Positions 13,555 to 24,000 of a stretch of DNA of 24,725 nt are shown one piece after another. The first letter of the stretch is position 1, and each line of letters starts with the position of its first letter. The stretch comes from Armadillidium nasatum. Taxonomy: Eukaryota > Arthropoda > Malacostraca > Isopoda > Armadillidiidae. Made by a program: the position numbers and the translations under genes. The notes under the pieces were generated by a model. That model made no database searches. It was not told where the DNA came from and saw only the letters and a program-made list of their open reading frames with translations. The stretch covers positions 5,001 to 29,725 of the forward strand of contig SEYY01000995.1 of assembly GCA_009176605.1 (NCBI GenBank). The letters run 5' to 3'.

Positions 13555-15168
13555 CCATCACCAGTGATCTAGAAAACTATTGTATAGTTAGCTTAACATC
13601 TCTGGTTGGAAAAGTTACTAAAAAGTCATATAAAGAAACATTTGGATGATAACAAGATACTGCATAACTCCCAGCATGGCTTTAGAAAGAGTAGATTGTG
13701 TCAGACTAACCTTCTAGAATTTATGGAATATATTACTGAATATATAGACAGGGGTGATTCAGTAGATGTTATATATTTAGACTTTAGCAAAGCTTTTGAT
13801 AAGGTACCCCATGTAAGGCTGATGCAAAATTTATCTCACTGTGGTATATATAGGAAGAGTGGTGCACAATTGGATCAAAGAGTGGTTGAAGAACAGGAGG
13901 AGGTGTGTGCTACTGAATGGAAATAAGTCATTATGAGAAACAGTGAAGAGTGGGGTCCCACAGGGTTCTAAGCTGGGACCACTATTGTTCCTCATATAAA
14001 TGATTTAGACAAAGGTCTTAAATGTATAGTGTGCAAGTTCGCGAATGATACCAAAGTGGTTACCTCAGTAAGGAATAATGATGGATTTATAAAGCTTCAA
14101 GGTGATCTAGATACACTCCTGGCAAATAAATTTTATTAGTAAAAAATGCCAAAGTTCTTCATGTAGGTTACTCAAATGAAAGATTTAATTATGATATGAA
14201 TGGGGATTGGCTTGAGACTATGGACCAAGAAAAAGATTTACGTGTGATTATTAGCAGTATTCTGAAAGTGGGTGATCAGTGTTTGGAAGTGAGGAATAAA
14301 GCTAATAAGATGTTAGGTATAATAAATCGCAATGTAGTTTACAAGAGCAAAGAGGTTATAAGCAAGCTATATAACAGCTATGTTAGGCCAGCATTGGAGT
14401 ATTGTGCACAAGTTTGGGCTCCACATTTAAGAAAAGACAGATAGGCTGGAGAGAGTGCAACGTCGAACAACAAGGATGATTTCTGGCTTCGAGAGTAAGA
14501 GCTATGAGGAAAGATTGAAGTAGCTGGAAATGTTCTTGATTGAAAGGAGATTACTCAGAGGAAATATGATACAAGTTTACAAAATATTTGCGTCTGACAG
14601 TAATACAGAGATTTAAAAATACTTTATAGTGGACCATGGAAGAGAAACTAGAGGACATAATAAGAAAATTAAAAAGAAGTCATGCCATCTCGATCTAAGA
14701 AAATACTCTTTCAGTAATAGGGTTCTTAATTCTTGGAATGGCTTGCCACAGGAGATTGTTTACTGTGATTCTGTTGTAACATTTAAGAGGAGGTTGGATA
14801 GATATATATGGATGGTTTAGGTATCGTATAGTAAAACTTTCCTAAGCCAAATTGGCGGGTATATATTAATTTTTAGACCAGCTTGTGTCGAAGCCTAACT
14901 GGCAAGTTTTGTAGTGGGACAATGGGTGTTGGTTCATTGCATGTGCAATTAGTTATATAACATTAATAGTTAGCACTAAATATATGTGGGGCTTAGTTTT
15001 ATTTTTACCTTACTTTGCATGAATGAACTGATAACTAGGGATAGGATTGACATTGTCTTTGTTGCATGTATAAGTGCCATTATTATTATTATTATTATTT
15101 GTTTTGACTGGGACAGTCTCGATAGGCCATTTGGCCTCTAACTGTCTATTTTTTCTAATGCTCTAATG
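13555..15168 (+). pseudogene. LINE relic C: CR1-like non-LTR retrotransposon, 5'-truncated
   Basis: Plus-strand LINE of a different family from A, B and D. In order: ENYCIVSLTSLVGK (13570-13612), HSQHGFRKSRLCQTNLLEF (13660-13722; N in place of the first H), VIYLDFSKAFDKVP with the motif A aspartate (13770-13812), a frameshift near 13855, GVPQGSKLGP (13950-13980), FANDTK (14038-14055) where the first catalytic aspartate of FADD is Asn, EKDLRVIISSILKV, RPALEYCAQVWAPHLRKD (14385-14440), another shift, and the C-terminal YSFSNRVLNSWNGLPQEIV (14707-14760). A 350-bp 3' UTR follows with (ATT)n at 15080-15100, ending in TCTAATGCTCTAATG (15154-15168), two copies of an octamer. CR1 elements end in similar octamer repeats, which supports the clade call. 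The missing 5' half is typical CR1 truncation. Confidence 0.85.
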
Positions 15169-15815
15169 TCATGATACATGAGGCAACCTTCTGTCTGGAA
15201 ATCGCAAAATGAATACACAATGTATTTCCAAGGTATTTCCATCATATAACCTGTATACATACACCATATCACTATACTCACTGTTTGCATATGTACTACA
15301 TACGAGGCAAAGTTTGTTCTGGTGTTGTAATGACAAGCCTGTTTACTTATGTAGATTGTCAGCTGTCAGTACGTAATATTCTATCCTCTGGGTAAGCTAC
15401 AAGTATTTGGAAGGTTATCATTTTCAACAATCAGTAATTATGTTGTTGGTTGTAATGTTATAATTACAGGCGGGAAAACACCCTATAATTTCGTAAGTTA
15501 GATAGAATTACAAAATTTATTCACATCATAATTTGGGGGTTGATTATCTTTATTATTTAAGAAGTGAACAGTTTGCGAGCACACCGTCATGAATGAAGAG
15601 CTCTCTCTCTCTAATTTTTTAAAATTGGAATCAAATTATAAAAATTTCCTATAACTGCACTTGGAGCATACCATACAGCAAGATTGATGGCAAAGTGCAT
15701 TTACTGTTTAAAGATCTATTTATTTTATGATCAATGTGAGTTGAGAGATAAGGTAAAAGATGCAAAAGGCGAATTAACCTGTTCTGTGCTTCAATATATA
15801 TTAAGTCATGATTTA
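15169..15815. other. Intronic sequence without recognised genes
   Basis: About 650 bp following the end of LINE C. A short CTCTCTCTCT run at about 15600-15613 is the only repeat. No coding exon or RNA gene seen. Confidence 0.5.
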
Positions 15816-16075
15816 TTGCAGCAGATGCAGCGCATTCTCCAAATAATGATTTACAGATGGTGAAAAAATTAAATTTTAAACAGACAGATCTTATAAAGAA
15901 ATAAAGAATAATGCCTCACTGAAATTCAATCTCAACTCTGGTACTTTAGTGAGGATCTAGCTACACTAGCACTTTTTTCTGATACTACTACTGCTGAAAA
16001 GTTTATGGTACAAAATCTTTAGAAGGAAGCTAAAACTAAAGACTTTCGTAGAGTTGAAACCAAATCAATTTGAAC
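15816..16075 (+). pseudogene. Decayed coding fragment, family uncertain
   Basis: A plus-strand stretch reads TEIQSQLWYFSEDLATLALF then SDTTTAEKFMVQNL, a stop, and [16 protein letters not shown]. The WYFSEDLATLALF pattern, with a helix-like segment and charged tail, resembles a segment I associate with uncharacterised element-borne proteins in invertebrates, but I cannot name the family. It begins after TGATTTATTGCAG (about 15818-15830), which could be an acceptor. Stops and frame changes make it non-functional. It lies antisense within the ankyrin intron. Confidence 0.3.
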
Positions 16076-16135
16076 TTTAAAGCTCTGAACATATCAGACT
16101 TTGTTACATGAAGATCTCTTAATTTGTTCACGAGT

Positions 16136-16260
<125 letters not shown>

Positions 16261-16456
16261 AAATTTGCATTTAAAGAGTAATTATTAAAAGAAAATTTTC
16301 ATATATTTACAAAAACAATACCTTTAAGTGTTGTGAGCAGTCACTTAATTAACACTAAATTTAATAAAATTTTTAGTTTTATTATATTTAACAAAGTTAA
16401 ACCATATGCATTTTCAAATTCGATTATTATTTTTTTCCCATTATATTTTGAGACAG

Positions 16457-16556
<100 letters not shown>

Positions 16557-16557
16557 C

Positions 16558-16667
16558 CGATTTGACAGCAGCATTAAGAGTACTTCCATATTTGTCATCA
16601 TGTTCATTGACATTAACTTTAAACTTTAAAAGCAATTTTGCCAAAGGTAAATTACAAGAGGAAATGA
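16558..16667 (-). CDS. Ankyrin-repeat gene, exon 2 of those visible
   Basis: Internal exon of 110 nt on the minus strand. The acceptor TTATCTTCTTTGCAG|TCATTTCC is strong; the donor is AAATCG|GTAATA at 16558/16557. Entry phase 1, exit phase 0. It encodes ISSCNLPLAKLLLKF, KVNVNEHDDKYGSTLNAAVKS: the second helix and loop of one repeat (LLLKFKVNVNEHD) and the first helix of the next (GSTLNAAVKS). The upstream exon leaves in phase 1 and supplies G, making GTC (Val), and the downstream exon 2383-2555 continues with GSLEMIKLI in phase 0, giving the standard helix-loop-helix spacing. It is squeezed between a (TA)n array at the donor and an (ATT)n array 12 nt from the acceptor. Confidence 0.85.
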
Positions 16668-16678
16668 CTGCAAAGAAG

Positions 16679-16743
<65 letters not shown>

Positions 16744-16760
16744 TTTATTATTATTATTAT
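16679..16760. repeat. (AAT)n / (TTA)n microsatellite next to a splice acceptor
   Basis: About 64 bp of (ATA)n followed by TTTTATTATTATTATTATT, so the two halves are complementary and can pair as a hairpin. On the minus strand the array reads (TTA)n directly upstream of the TCTTCTTTGCAG acceptor. Confidence 0.95.
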
Positions 16761-17487
16761 TTTATGCTATATGGGCAAAAATCCTTTAAGTAAATCAGCA
16801 AAAGAAATATTCTTATTTGCTGAATAGCTACTTATTCATTGGAAAAATTTTAAAAGTTACCTTTATCTTGACTACATTATTTTAATTAGACTAAAATAAA
16901 TCTTTCAATCCATTTTTTAAAAACTTTTTTTATCTCAAATTTTACTTATTTGTCCAAATTATGATTATAATAACATTTATACACATTAGTTATTTGAGTT
17001 TTTTCTTAACTTTACTCATAAATAACTCCAAAAACTCCCATCTAAGTGTTATTCATACAGAATCAAATTGGTGGTTATTATTTATAATTCACCTAATATA
17101 CTACTAATTTCCTGTCATACAATCTTGATTTTTTCTTTTGGCAGAATTTTTTTCAAACATGCTCTCTACTTTTTACTTTTTCTCTAATTCTTATTCATAA
17201 TCCTATAATATTCCAAATTGTAAATACCTAATATTACTTAATTTCCAAAATTATTACTGAAACAAACTTTATAATTAGATGGGGGAATAATGATCCTTAA
17301 AAACTAAAAATAATACAATATAATGTAACATAATTTTATAACAGTACCTCATCTGTTTGGAAATTACTTTTTATTTGTCTTTCCAGAAATACTGACATAT
17401 ATTTATTCTCAGGTCATACCGAGTTAAAGCATTTAATAATAATAATAATAAATATTTAAAAAATAATAATAATCAAAACATTTTTAC
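16761..17487. other. Intron between ankyrin exons 1 and 2 (with the SSR above)
   Basis: AT-rich intronic sequence with no gene; a short (AAT)n lies at about 17436-17450. The full intron runs 16668-17487 (820 bp) and is bounded by the donor AATCAAG|GTAAAAAT and the acceptor CTTTGCAG. Confidence 0.75.
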
Positions 17488-17658
17488 CTTGATTTAAGAT
17501 GGTGACATATCGTTTCTTATTTTCCTGATTTGGATCAGCTCCAGCTTCAAGAAGTATTTCAGCAACTGTACATTTTAATTCTTTATCTAGTTTGGAACAA
17601 CAAACTAAATAGAGTGCCGTTTGTCTCTCAAAAGTAATGGCGTTTATATCAACATCCT
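17488..17658 (-). CDS. Ankyrin-repeat gene, exon 1 of those visible
   Basis: Internal exon of 171 nt on the minus strand. The acceptor is TTTTACATTTTTTCAG|AGGATG, the donor AATCAAG|GTAAAAAT at 17488/17487; phase 1 on both sides. It encodes DVDINAITFERQTALYLVCC then SKLDKELKCTVAEILLEAGA and DPNQENKKRYVTILNQ: one full ankyrin repeat (TALYLVCC as first helix, ILLEAGADPN as second helix and turn) and the start of the next (YVTILNQ). Because it is entered through an acceptor in phase 1, at least one exon lies upstream; I did not find it in 17659-24725. The insertion KLDKELKCT between the helices is longer than the consensus loop. Protein identity unknown. Confidence 0.85.
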
Positions 17659-17798
17659 CTGAAAAAATGTAAAACAATAAAAACAAAACTGTTAATCAAA
17701 TTTTATATATTACTGTATAAAGCTAATTTGTTGTGCAAAATTATTACATACCACTCTAATTTCACTCATTTCATGTTTTAAATATGTGCTACATAGCA

Positions 17799-18036
17799 CC
17801 TGTTGTTGTTGTTGGTTGTGGTTGTTGTTGTTGTTGTTGTTGGTTGTTGTTGGTGGTTATTGTTGGTGGTGGTTATTGTTGGTGGTTGATGTTGTTGTTG
17901 GTGGTTGTTTTTGTTGGTGGTTGTTTTTGTTGGTGGTTGTTGTTATTTGAAGCCCTGTTGTTGGTGGTGGTTGTTGTGGTTGTTGTTGGTGGTTGTGGTT
18001 GTTGTTGTGGTTGTTGTTGATGATGATGATTATTAC
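17799..18036. repeat. (GTT/GGT)n trinucleotide-rich tract
   Basis: Imperfect G/T trinucleotide tract of about 240 bp (GTTGTTGTTGG, GGTGGTT) with an internal non-repeat island at 17945-17960 and a GATGATGAT end. Complementary strand is CAA/CCA-rich. Apparent frames rich in Val/Gly/Cys or Asn/His/Gln are by-products. Confidence 0.9.
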
Positions 18037-18611
18037 TATTAATATTTTTATTATTATTAGTTTATATACCAGTATGTACATGCATGCATATATACTCAAC
18101 CAGAGTTGGGGAAATCTCTAGAAATAAATCCAAATCAAAGGTTGACAAATCCCGATATACGATATTTTACAGTGAGAAAATTAAAGAAAATTTACTTTAC
18201 CAGTAGAGTACACATAAGAGTGAATATAGTAATTAAATTTTTGAGGTTAGAGATTTAGACAGAGAAAAGATGTGACTGTAAAAAAAAAAGCATGTTTCAT
18301 GAGTCTTTCTCTATGGAGGTGATATGTGACTAGAAAACTCAGAAAAGCAGTGTCCGCTATTGAACTGTTGATATCTTAGGAGCTGAAGCTCCATTATACC
18401 TTTAATGAAAAAAATAAGTGTCAAAATATGAACATACAATGAGATTTTTTTTTAAAACTAAATATTGTAATTTTAATTTTAAATGAATGAATTATTTCTC
18501 ACAACATTTAATGATGTATTTTGTATAGGTAGATAGAAAAAACTCATAAAAGCTATACTTTGCCTTAAATAGATCTTACTGTTACCTTTTAACTTAAGTA
18601 ATGCTTACTAT
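18037..18611. other. AT-rich sequence upstream of the visible ankyrin exons
   Basis: About 575 bp without a supported exon. I looked for the missing upstream ankyrin exon on the minus strand here and did not find a credible one. Confidence 0.5.
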
Positions 18612-19180
18612 TAGGAACCGACCGACCGGCCAACCCCGGCCATTTTAACTGACCCCGGCCCCGGCTAAAAATCAGGGAAAACCAGGGTTTGCCAGCCGGG
18701 GTTAAAAGGGAAATTATACTTAAGGGGACAATCCAATTTCATTTTTTTTTTTTTTTAACTTTCAGCCGATTCTCATGAAATTTTCAGTGTACATAGCTTT
18801 TCTCTTTTTCTAGTGTTTTCCTGAGTCTATAACTATTAAAGAGTTTTTTTTTTTTTTAAAATTTGACCCTTTTCAAATGAATGGCGAGGCCAAACCACTT
18901 TTCAGAATGACCTGAAATTTGTACTGTATATTCAGAATTTTATTGGCAAAAAACACTTTTAACAGACTTTTGTTCCTAGAGTTACAGGAAAAATGTTATA
19001 AGCGCAAAACTGAACAGCTATTAAAATTTTTTTTTTTTTTTTTTTAAAATCCACCTTTTCGGACAAAAAATTAAAACAAAAAAACTACAACTATAACATT
19101 TATTTTTGGTGGGTGTATAGAGGAGGGATGGGGATACAAATTCTTCTCTATACTTTATTCAATGCGATTCGTTGGTTTCG
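18612..19180 (-). mobile_element. hAT-type transposon copy 3, fragment
   Basis: It begins TAGGAACCGACCGACCGGCC at 18612 and follows copy 1 (9331-9893) through CGGCTAAAAATCAGGGAAAACC, the poly-T segment, GAGTCTATAACTATTAAA and GCGATTCGTTGGTTTCG, then stops abruptly at 19180. It is therefore the terminal 0.57 kb of the element in the same orientation as copy 1, lacking the BED exon and the other terminus. Its preserved C-rich end (CCCCGGCC blocks) shows that both termini of this family are GC-rich. The octamer before it is CTTACTAT; no matching one follows because the far end is gone. Confidence 0.75.
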
Positions 19181-19272
19181 CCATCTTGGAATAAAGGTTG
19201 TCTTGATAATATTTAATTTTTTTAATTATATGTAAATAATTATTAATAATTGATATGTATCGAGATGGTTAC

Positions 19273-19302
19273 CGATATATCGCTTAAATAAGCGATATAT
19301 CG
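19273..19302. repeat. 30-nt perfect hairpin with 14-bp arms
   Basis: CGATATATCGCTTA (19273-19286) and TAAGCGATATATCG (19289-19302) are exact complements with a 2-nt spacer. Each arm contains a smaller palindrome, CGATATATCG. Nearby TATCGAT copies (19309-19325) extend the pattern. No T-run follows, so it is not a terminator of RNA polymerase III type. Confidence 0.8.
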
Positions 19303-21090
19303 ATGTAGTATCGATGTTGATACCGTCATATATATATATTGTAGAAGGTTTAAATAATTATATATTATCTGAAAAAAACGTTTGAAGACACATTTGGTAA
19401 ACAAAGATTGTCGGAGGAATATTTGAAGAAAATGGTCTTGTTCTGATAGTCTTTGAACGATACTTTTTTATTAGTTAAATATATTTTTATTTGAATGTAT
19501 ACTGATATATATATATAATGCATCATTTAAGTGCTTAAACACCATGTTATAATGTCCAGTTATTTTATTACGATTCCTAGAAGTTAAGACATCTGATTAG
19601 AATGTTATAAAATAAGGATAGTTTAGTATCCCATAAATAAACAAATAACTTTTAAATTATTAAGCAAGTTATAGAATTATTTTTTATATGTTAAAAAGTT
19701 TAAGAGAAATAATAATATTTCTTTAGTAGTTATATATTTATTTAGCTTAAGGTTTAAAGGGGCGTTTAAAAATTGAGACAGAAAGACCTTTTAACAGATT
19801 GCACAAAAGGCATTTTCACTTATTATATAAATAATATGTTTTATTTTTATAGATTTCTTTTTATTATTATTATAAAGTACATTATAAGAGGTTTCATTTT
19901 CTATATTAAGTTTTATTATTAATATTTTTATTTTCTTATAAATTTCTAAAAATCCAACTGGAGCTGATTTGTTATTACGCGAGAGTTGAAATGTTTACGC
20001 TAATATGTTTTCCACTTTTAATGATTAGTTTTAGTCCTTTAAATTATTTTATTTAAGCCTTTATATATGTTTTTATATATTTATTTATATTTATATTAGT
20101 ATTTATATATTATATTTAATTATTTACATCATATTTTGTCAAATATATTATTTAAGAGTTATTAAAACAGTGAAAAGGTAGCCTTGTTCAATATAACCCA
20201 GTGTGTGCAGATCGCTAAATTTGCAACATTTTTTACGAATGCAGTTTTTTTTTTGAGGAAATATTAAATGGTCTTAATCTCTAAATATCTCTGTAATCAT
20301 ATTATTTATTTTGGCGAAACTTACAAGATAGATGTGTTTTTATGTAAAGAATTTATTGAATAACTATTAAAGTTATTATTGGGCTTATATTTCATAATAT
20401 TTTATTTATAATATATTTGTTGTTAATAAAAATAACTTGGTAAATAAATTAGTTAGTCCTTTTTAAAGAGAAAATGTTTAATTTATTAAGAATTGCTTGT
20501 GTAATATTTTTGAGAAGATCATGAGAAAAGAGAACACCATTCTACATCATTCTGGATGAAGGACTATTTTCAGAAGACGAAAGGAGAATATCCCAGATTG
20601 ATTTCAAACGATCTAGGAAGGCAAAGAAGCTGCTGTAAGAGCAGTTAAAACCTTAACTTGCTTGTAATAAGCTTGTATTTTTCTGCCTGGAAATATGTTG
20701 ATACAAATGACAGTAGGAGTCTTTCAATAAAAGATAAGTTTTGCTGTAATAGCATAACAATATTAGACTAACGAGGATTGAACGTAAATGTTCTTTCGGC
20801 TCTCAGATGTGGGTGTTAATATGTCCATCTCGATTGTAAGGATTGCATGTTAATGTGCCCTTCTTTTAAGTGTTGCATGGAATGTGCCTCACATGCTGTA
20901 GATAACGAATTAAAGAACCCTTACGTAACTCCGAAGAAAGCCTTATTGATTAATTGTCCATGCTACCACTTATTATTTTGTTGTAATTATTATTTTTTTT
21001 TTGTATATAGTAAATATTAAGAAAATCCACTGAGTTTTTATTTTGCCACGCTATTGAGTCTAGTTCACATCTTTATTTTTATTTAAAGGA
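19303..21090. other. Long AT-rich gene-free stretch
   Basis: About 1.8 kb. From 19.3 to 20.5 kb it is very AT-rich with nothing recognised. From about 20.5 to 21.0 kb composition is more balanced, with an AATAAA at about 20727 and a loose direct repeat TGTTAATATGTCC / TGTTAATGTGCCC (20813 and 20849). This could be the end of an unknown element or an untranslated region, but I found no coding frame of note and make no call. Confidence 0.5.
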
Positions 21091-21110
21091 GGGATCGTGG
21101 GATGCGTCCC

Positions 21111-21114
<4 letters not shown>

Positions 21115-21198
<84 letters not shown>
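21115..21198. repeat. (AT)42 array forming the 3' tail of LINE D
   Basis: Perfect AT array of about 84 bp directly following, on the minus strand, the LINE D 3' end GCGTTCTGTAAAAATATATA. A short A-run leads into the array, as expected if the array grew from the retrotransposon's tail. Confidence 0.92.
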
Positions 21199-21201
<3 letters not shown>

Positions 21202-22125
21202 TACAGAACGCCACCGCTCACGGGCAGAGCCCTTTTCAAGGAGGGGGCACACACACATAGAGAGAGCTCACTTAAACACACACACACACACCTAACGCAC
21301 AACCCTCAGGTGGGCGCAGACGGAAGCCTTGAAGAATGGAAGGTTAAATACAGGAGGAAAAATAGATGAAGGTAGAGAGTTCCACAGAATAGAGGTGGCT
21401 GGAAAGAAAGAGGTACCACAACGGGCTAGCCTGGGATTTCCTACGTCCACACAAAATTGGTGCGAAAGCAGGGCACCCCTTGTGCACCGAGGACGACGCA
21501 ATGGTGGAGGAATGCGAGAGGCCAATTCCCTCGAGCACCTACCATTGTAGTACCTGTAGAAAAGAGATAGCGCGCCAACGTCACGTCGCAGAGACAGAGG
21601 GTCGAGAGAGTTTGAAAGTAGGGGACAATTAATTAATCTTTTAGCTTTTGACTCAACCCTATCCAGAAGAGAGGAGGAGCCGGAGCCCCCCCAAATGTGA
21701 GAACAGTACTCCATACAAGGGCGAATAAGACCCTTATATATTTGGAGTAACTGTTCAGAAGAGAAAAATTCTTCCAATCTGAACAGAACTCCCAGCTTCT
21801 TAGAGGCAGCTTTAGCAACCATTGTGATATGTGGTTTCCAAGATAGTTTGTTGTTTATGTTTAGACCAAGAATGTTAATGTTATTTACAGGTGAGACGGG
21901 AGAGCCATCGAAGAGGATAGGAAAGTTAGGAGGTGTTTTTGAGAGGGAGATGTGAAGAAGTTGAGTTTTTAAAGAGTTGAATTTCACAAGGTTGCTATGA
22001 CCCCACCGGGAAATCCATTCCAGATCGGCAAGAATAGAATTGGAAAGTTGAAGACGAGAAGCAACTCTAGAAGCAAAAGAGGGAGCAGATTTGAAATGAG
22101 TAGAAGAATGCAGAGTTGAATCATC
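21199..22125 (-). mobile_element. LINE D: non-LTR retrotransposon with uninterrupted C-terminal RT frame
   Basis: Minus-strand LINE whose reading frame is open from the gap edge (22125) to a stop at about 21292, 278 codons. It starts DDSTLHSSTHFKSAPSFASR, which is the catalytic aspartate pair and downstream sequence of RT motif C (compare YADDSTLHSS in relic A). It continues with FNSLKTQLLHISLS, the thumb region LSWKPHITMVAKAASKKLGV, RPCMEYCSHIWGG, LDRVESKAKRLI, and a C-terminus with SILWNSLPSSIFPPVFNLPF. The protein end is followed by a short 3' UTR with GT-rich repeats and a small GGGC-TCT-GCCC hairpin (about 21224-21233), then A5 and (TA)n. The absence of stops suggests a young insertion. 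The upstream RT half is hidden by the gap or missing. Confidence 0.9.
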
Positions 22126-22225
22126 NNNNNNNNNNNNNNNNNNNNNNNNNNNNNNNNNNNNNNNNNNNNNNNNNNNNNNNNNNNNNNNNNNNNNNNNNNN
22201 NNNNNNNNNNNNNNNNNNNNNNNNN
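22126..22225. other. Assembly gap of 100 N
   Basis: Exactly 100 undefined bases, the conventional size for a gap of unknown length. It falls at the RT motif C of LINE D, so the two sides need not be adjacent in the genome. Confidence 1.
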
Positions 22226-22228
22226 GGA

Positions 22229-22270
22229 TGACGTCACTGGTGTGATGACGTCACTTGTGTTATGACGTCA
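22229..22270. repeat. Three 17-bp units each carrying TGACGTCA
   Basis: TGACGTCA occurs at 22229, 22246 and 22263, a fixed 17-bp period, with spacers CTGGTGTGA and CTTGTGTTA. TGACGTCA is the palindromic cAMP-response element recognised by CREB/ATF proteins. Because the first unit starts 3 bases after the gap, more units may be hidden. Regulatory activity is inference. Confidence 0.75.
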
Positions 22271-22427
22271 TTGGAAGCTGATCTAATGTTTAGGGTAATT
22301 TTATTTAATTCTTTTCATTTGTTAGGTAATTTTTTTCCCTATTAAAAGGGCATTCAGGTAATACTGCGTAATGGATTTAATTAAAAAAAATAAACAACTT
22401 ATTATATATATATATATTATATATATA

Positions 22428-22478
<51 letters not shown>

Positions 22479-22716
22479 ATATATATATTAGATTTGAATA
22501 TTTGGCCAACACTCATGGGTCGGAAGGTACAGATGGCTCCTCCCCAATACATATATGTTCGTGTGCTATGATTTGTATAGGATATGAACAAATACACTTT
22601 ATAGTAGAATCAAGCAAACATAAAAATCCTCATCTTAAAATTTAGCAACCATGGAAACCATACCAATCTCTCATACCAACATCTATCAACACTAGACACT
22701 AACCCTCCCTCAACCT
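22271..22716. other. Sequence with interrupted TA array, no gene
   Basis: It includes an interrupted TA array at about 22402-22490 with TATTATA phase slips at roughly regular intervals. The remainder, including 22491-22716, has no recognised gene. Confidence 0.65.
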
Positions 22717-23060
22717 AAAATTTCCATCAATAACGATACCTACCCCAGAAAATTTCCATTGCTAACGCTCCCTACCACCAAAATATCCATCACTAACTCT
22801 CCCTACTCCAAAAAATTTCCATTACTAATGCTCTCTACTACAAAAAATTTCCATCACTAACGCTCCCCACCCCAGATAATTTCCTTAACTAATGCTCCCT
22901 ACCTCCGGAAATTTCCATCAATAACAACGCTCTCTACCCTAGAATATTTTCATCCCTAACCCTCACTACCCCAGAAAATTTTCATCACTAACCCTCTCTA
23001 CCCCAGAAAATTTCCATCACCAACTCTCCCTACCCCCGAAAATTTCCTCTACCCTTACTA
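22717..23060. repeat. 32-bp minisatellite, about 11 units
   Basis: Consensus unit AAAATTTCCATCACTAACGC followed by TCCCTACCCCAG. The TTTCC anchors fall at intervals of 32, 31, 32, 32, 32, 32, 35, 32, 32 and 32 bp. Units differ by point substitutions, and one carries an extra AAC. A partial unit may precede 22717. The strand shown is C-rich with few G, giving strong strand asymmetry. Confidence 0.92.
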
Positions 23061-23468
<408 letters not shown>

Positions 23469-23533
23469 ATAAATTAAATGTAGATAAAGAAGAAAAATGG
23501 TCTATATATAGGAAAAGGAAAGAAAAAGGTAAA

Positions 23534-23645
23534 ATAGATAGATAGATTAAAGAGATATACAGATAAAAGATAGATAGATAAATAGATAGATAGATAGATA
23601 GATAGATAGATGATTGTTGATCGTGTGATTTAATAGATAGATAGA
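23534..23645. repeat. (GATA)n arrays
   Basis: GATA repeats at 23536-23548, 23569-23611 and 23633-23645, interrupted by related A/T-rich sequence. GATA tetranucleotides are widespread in animal genomes. Confidence 0.92.
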
Positions 23646-23745
23646 GAGAAAAAAATAGCAACAAAATTGATCTTAACGTTCGGATGAAAAATTGAATGAC
23701 GTAAAGTAGGAAAAAGGGATGTAATGAAAAATAACAAATGAAATT

Positions 23746-23748
<3 letters not shown>

Positions 23749-23793
<45 letters not shown>
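23749..23793. repeat. (GA)22 array
   Basis: About 45 bp perfect GA array, again with purines on the plus strand. Confidence 0.95.
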
Positions 23794-23796
<3 letters not shown>

Positions 23797-23807
23797 CAGA
23801 AAGACGT

Positions 23808-23858
23808 AAAGACAGACGAACAGACATATATACAGACAGACAAACAGACAAACAGACA
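23808..23858. repeat. (GACA)n-like tract
   Basis: ACAGACAGACAAACAGACAA-type tetranucleotide text, imperfect, following the GA array by 15 bp. Confidence 0.85.
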
Positions 23859-23930
23859 TCATATATCTTCAGACGATGGAGACGAAGAATAAAAAAAAGA
23901 ATTGAAAGAAAAAGAAGATAAACCAAAAAT

Positions 23931-23931
<1 letters not shown>

Positions 23932-23996
<65 letters not shown>
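23932..23996. repeat. (GA)32 array
   Basis: About 65 bp perfect GA array; third GA block in 700 bp with the same strand orientation. Confidence 0.95.

Positions 23997-24000
<4 letters not shown>

Noticed and set aside
18340-18400. Plus-strand AVSAIELL text that could be an ankyrin-like or FEM1-like fragment
   Set aside because: Only a few residues, stop codon directly after, wrong strand for the ankyrin gene and no splice sites.
20510-20735. Possible terminal exon with AATAAA near 20727
   Set aside because: Frames are broken by stops, no domain is recognisable, and AATAAA is frequent in AT-rich DNA.
22717-23060. CRISPR-like array or telomeric repeat
   Set aside because: Units are contiguous with no distinct spacers, and CTAACCCT-like text is part of the 32-bp unit, not a hexamer array; the genome is eukaryotic.
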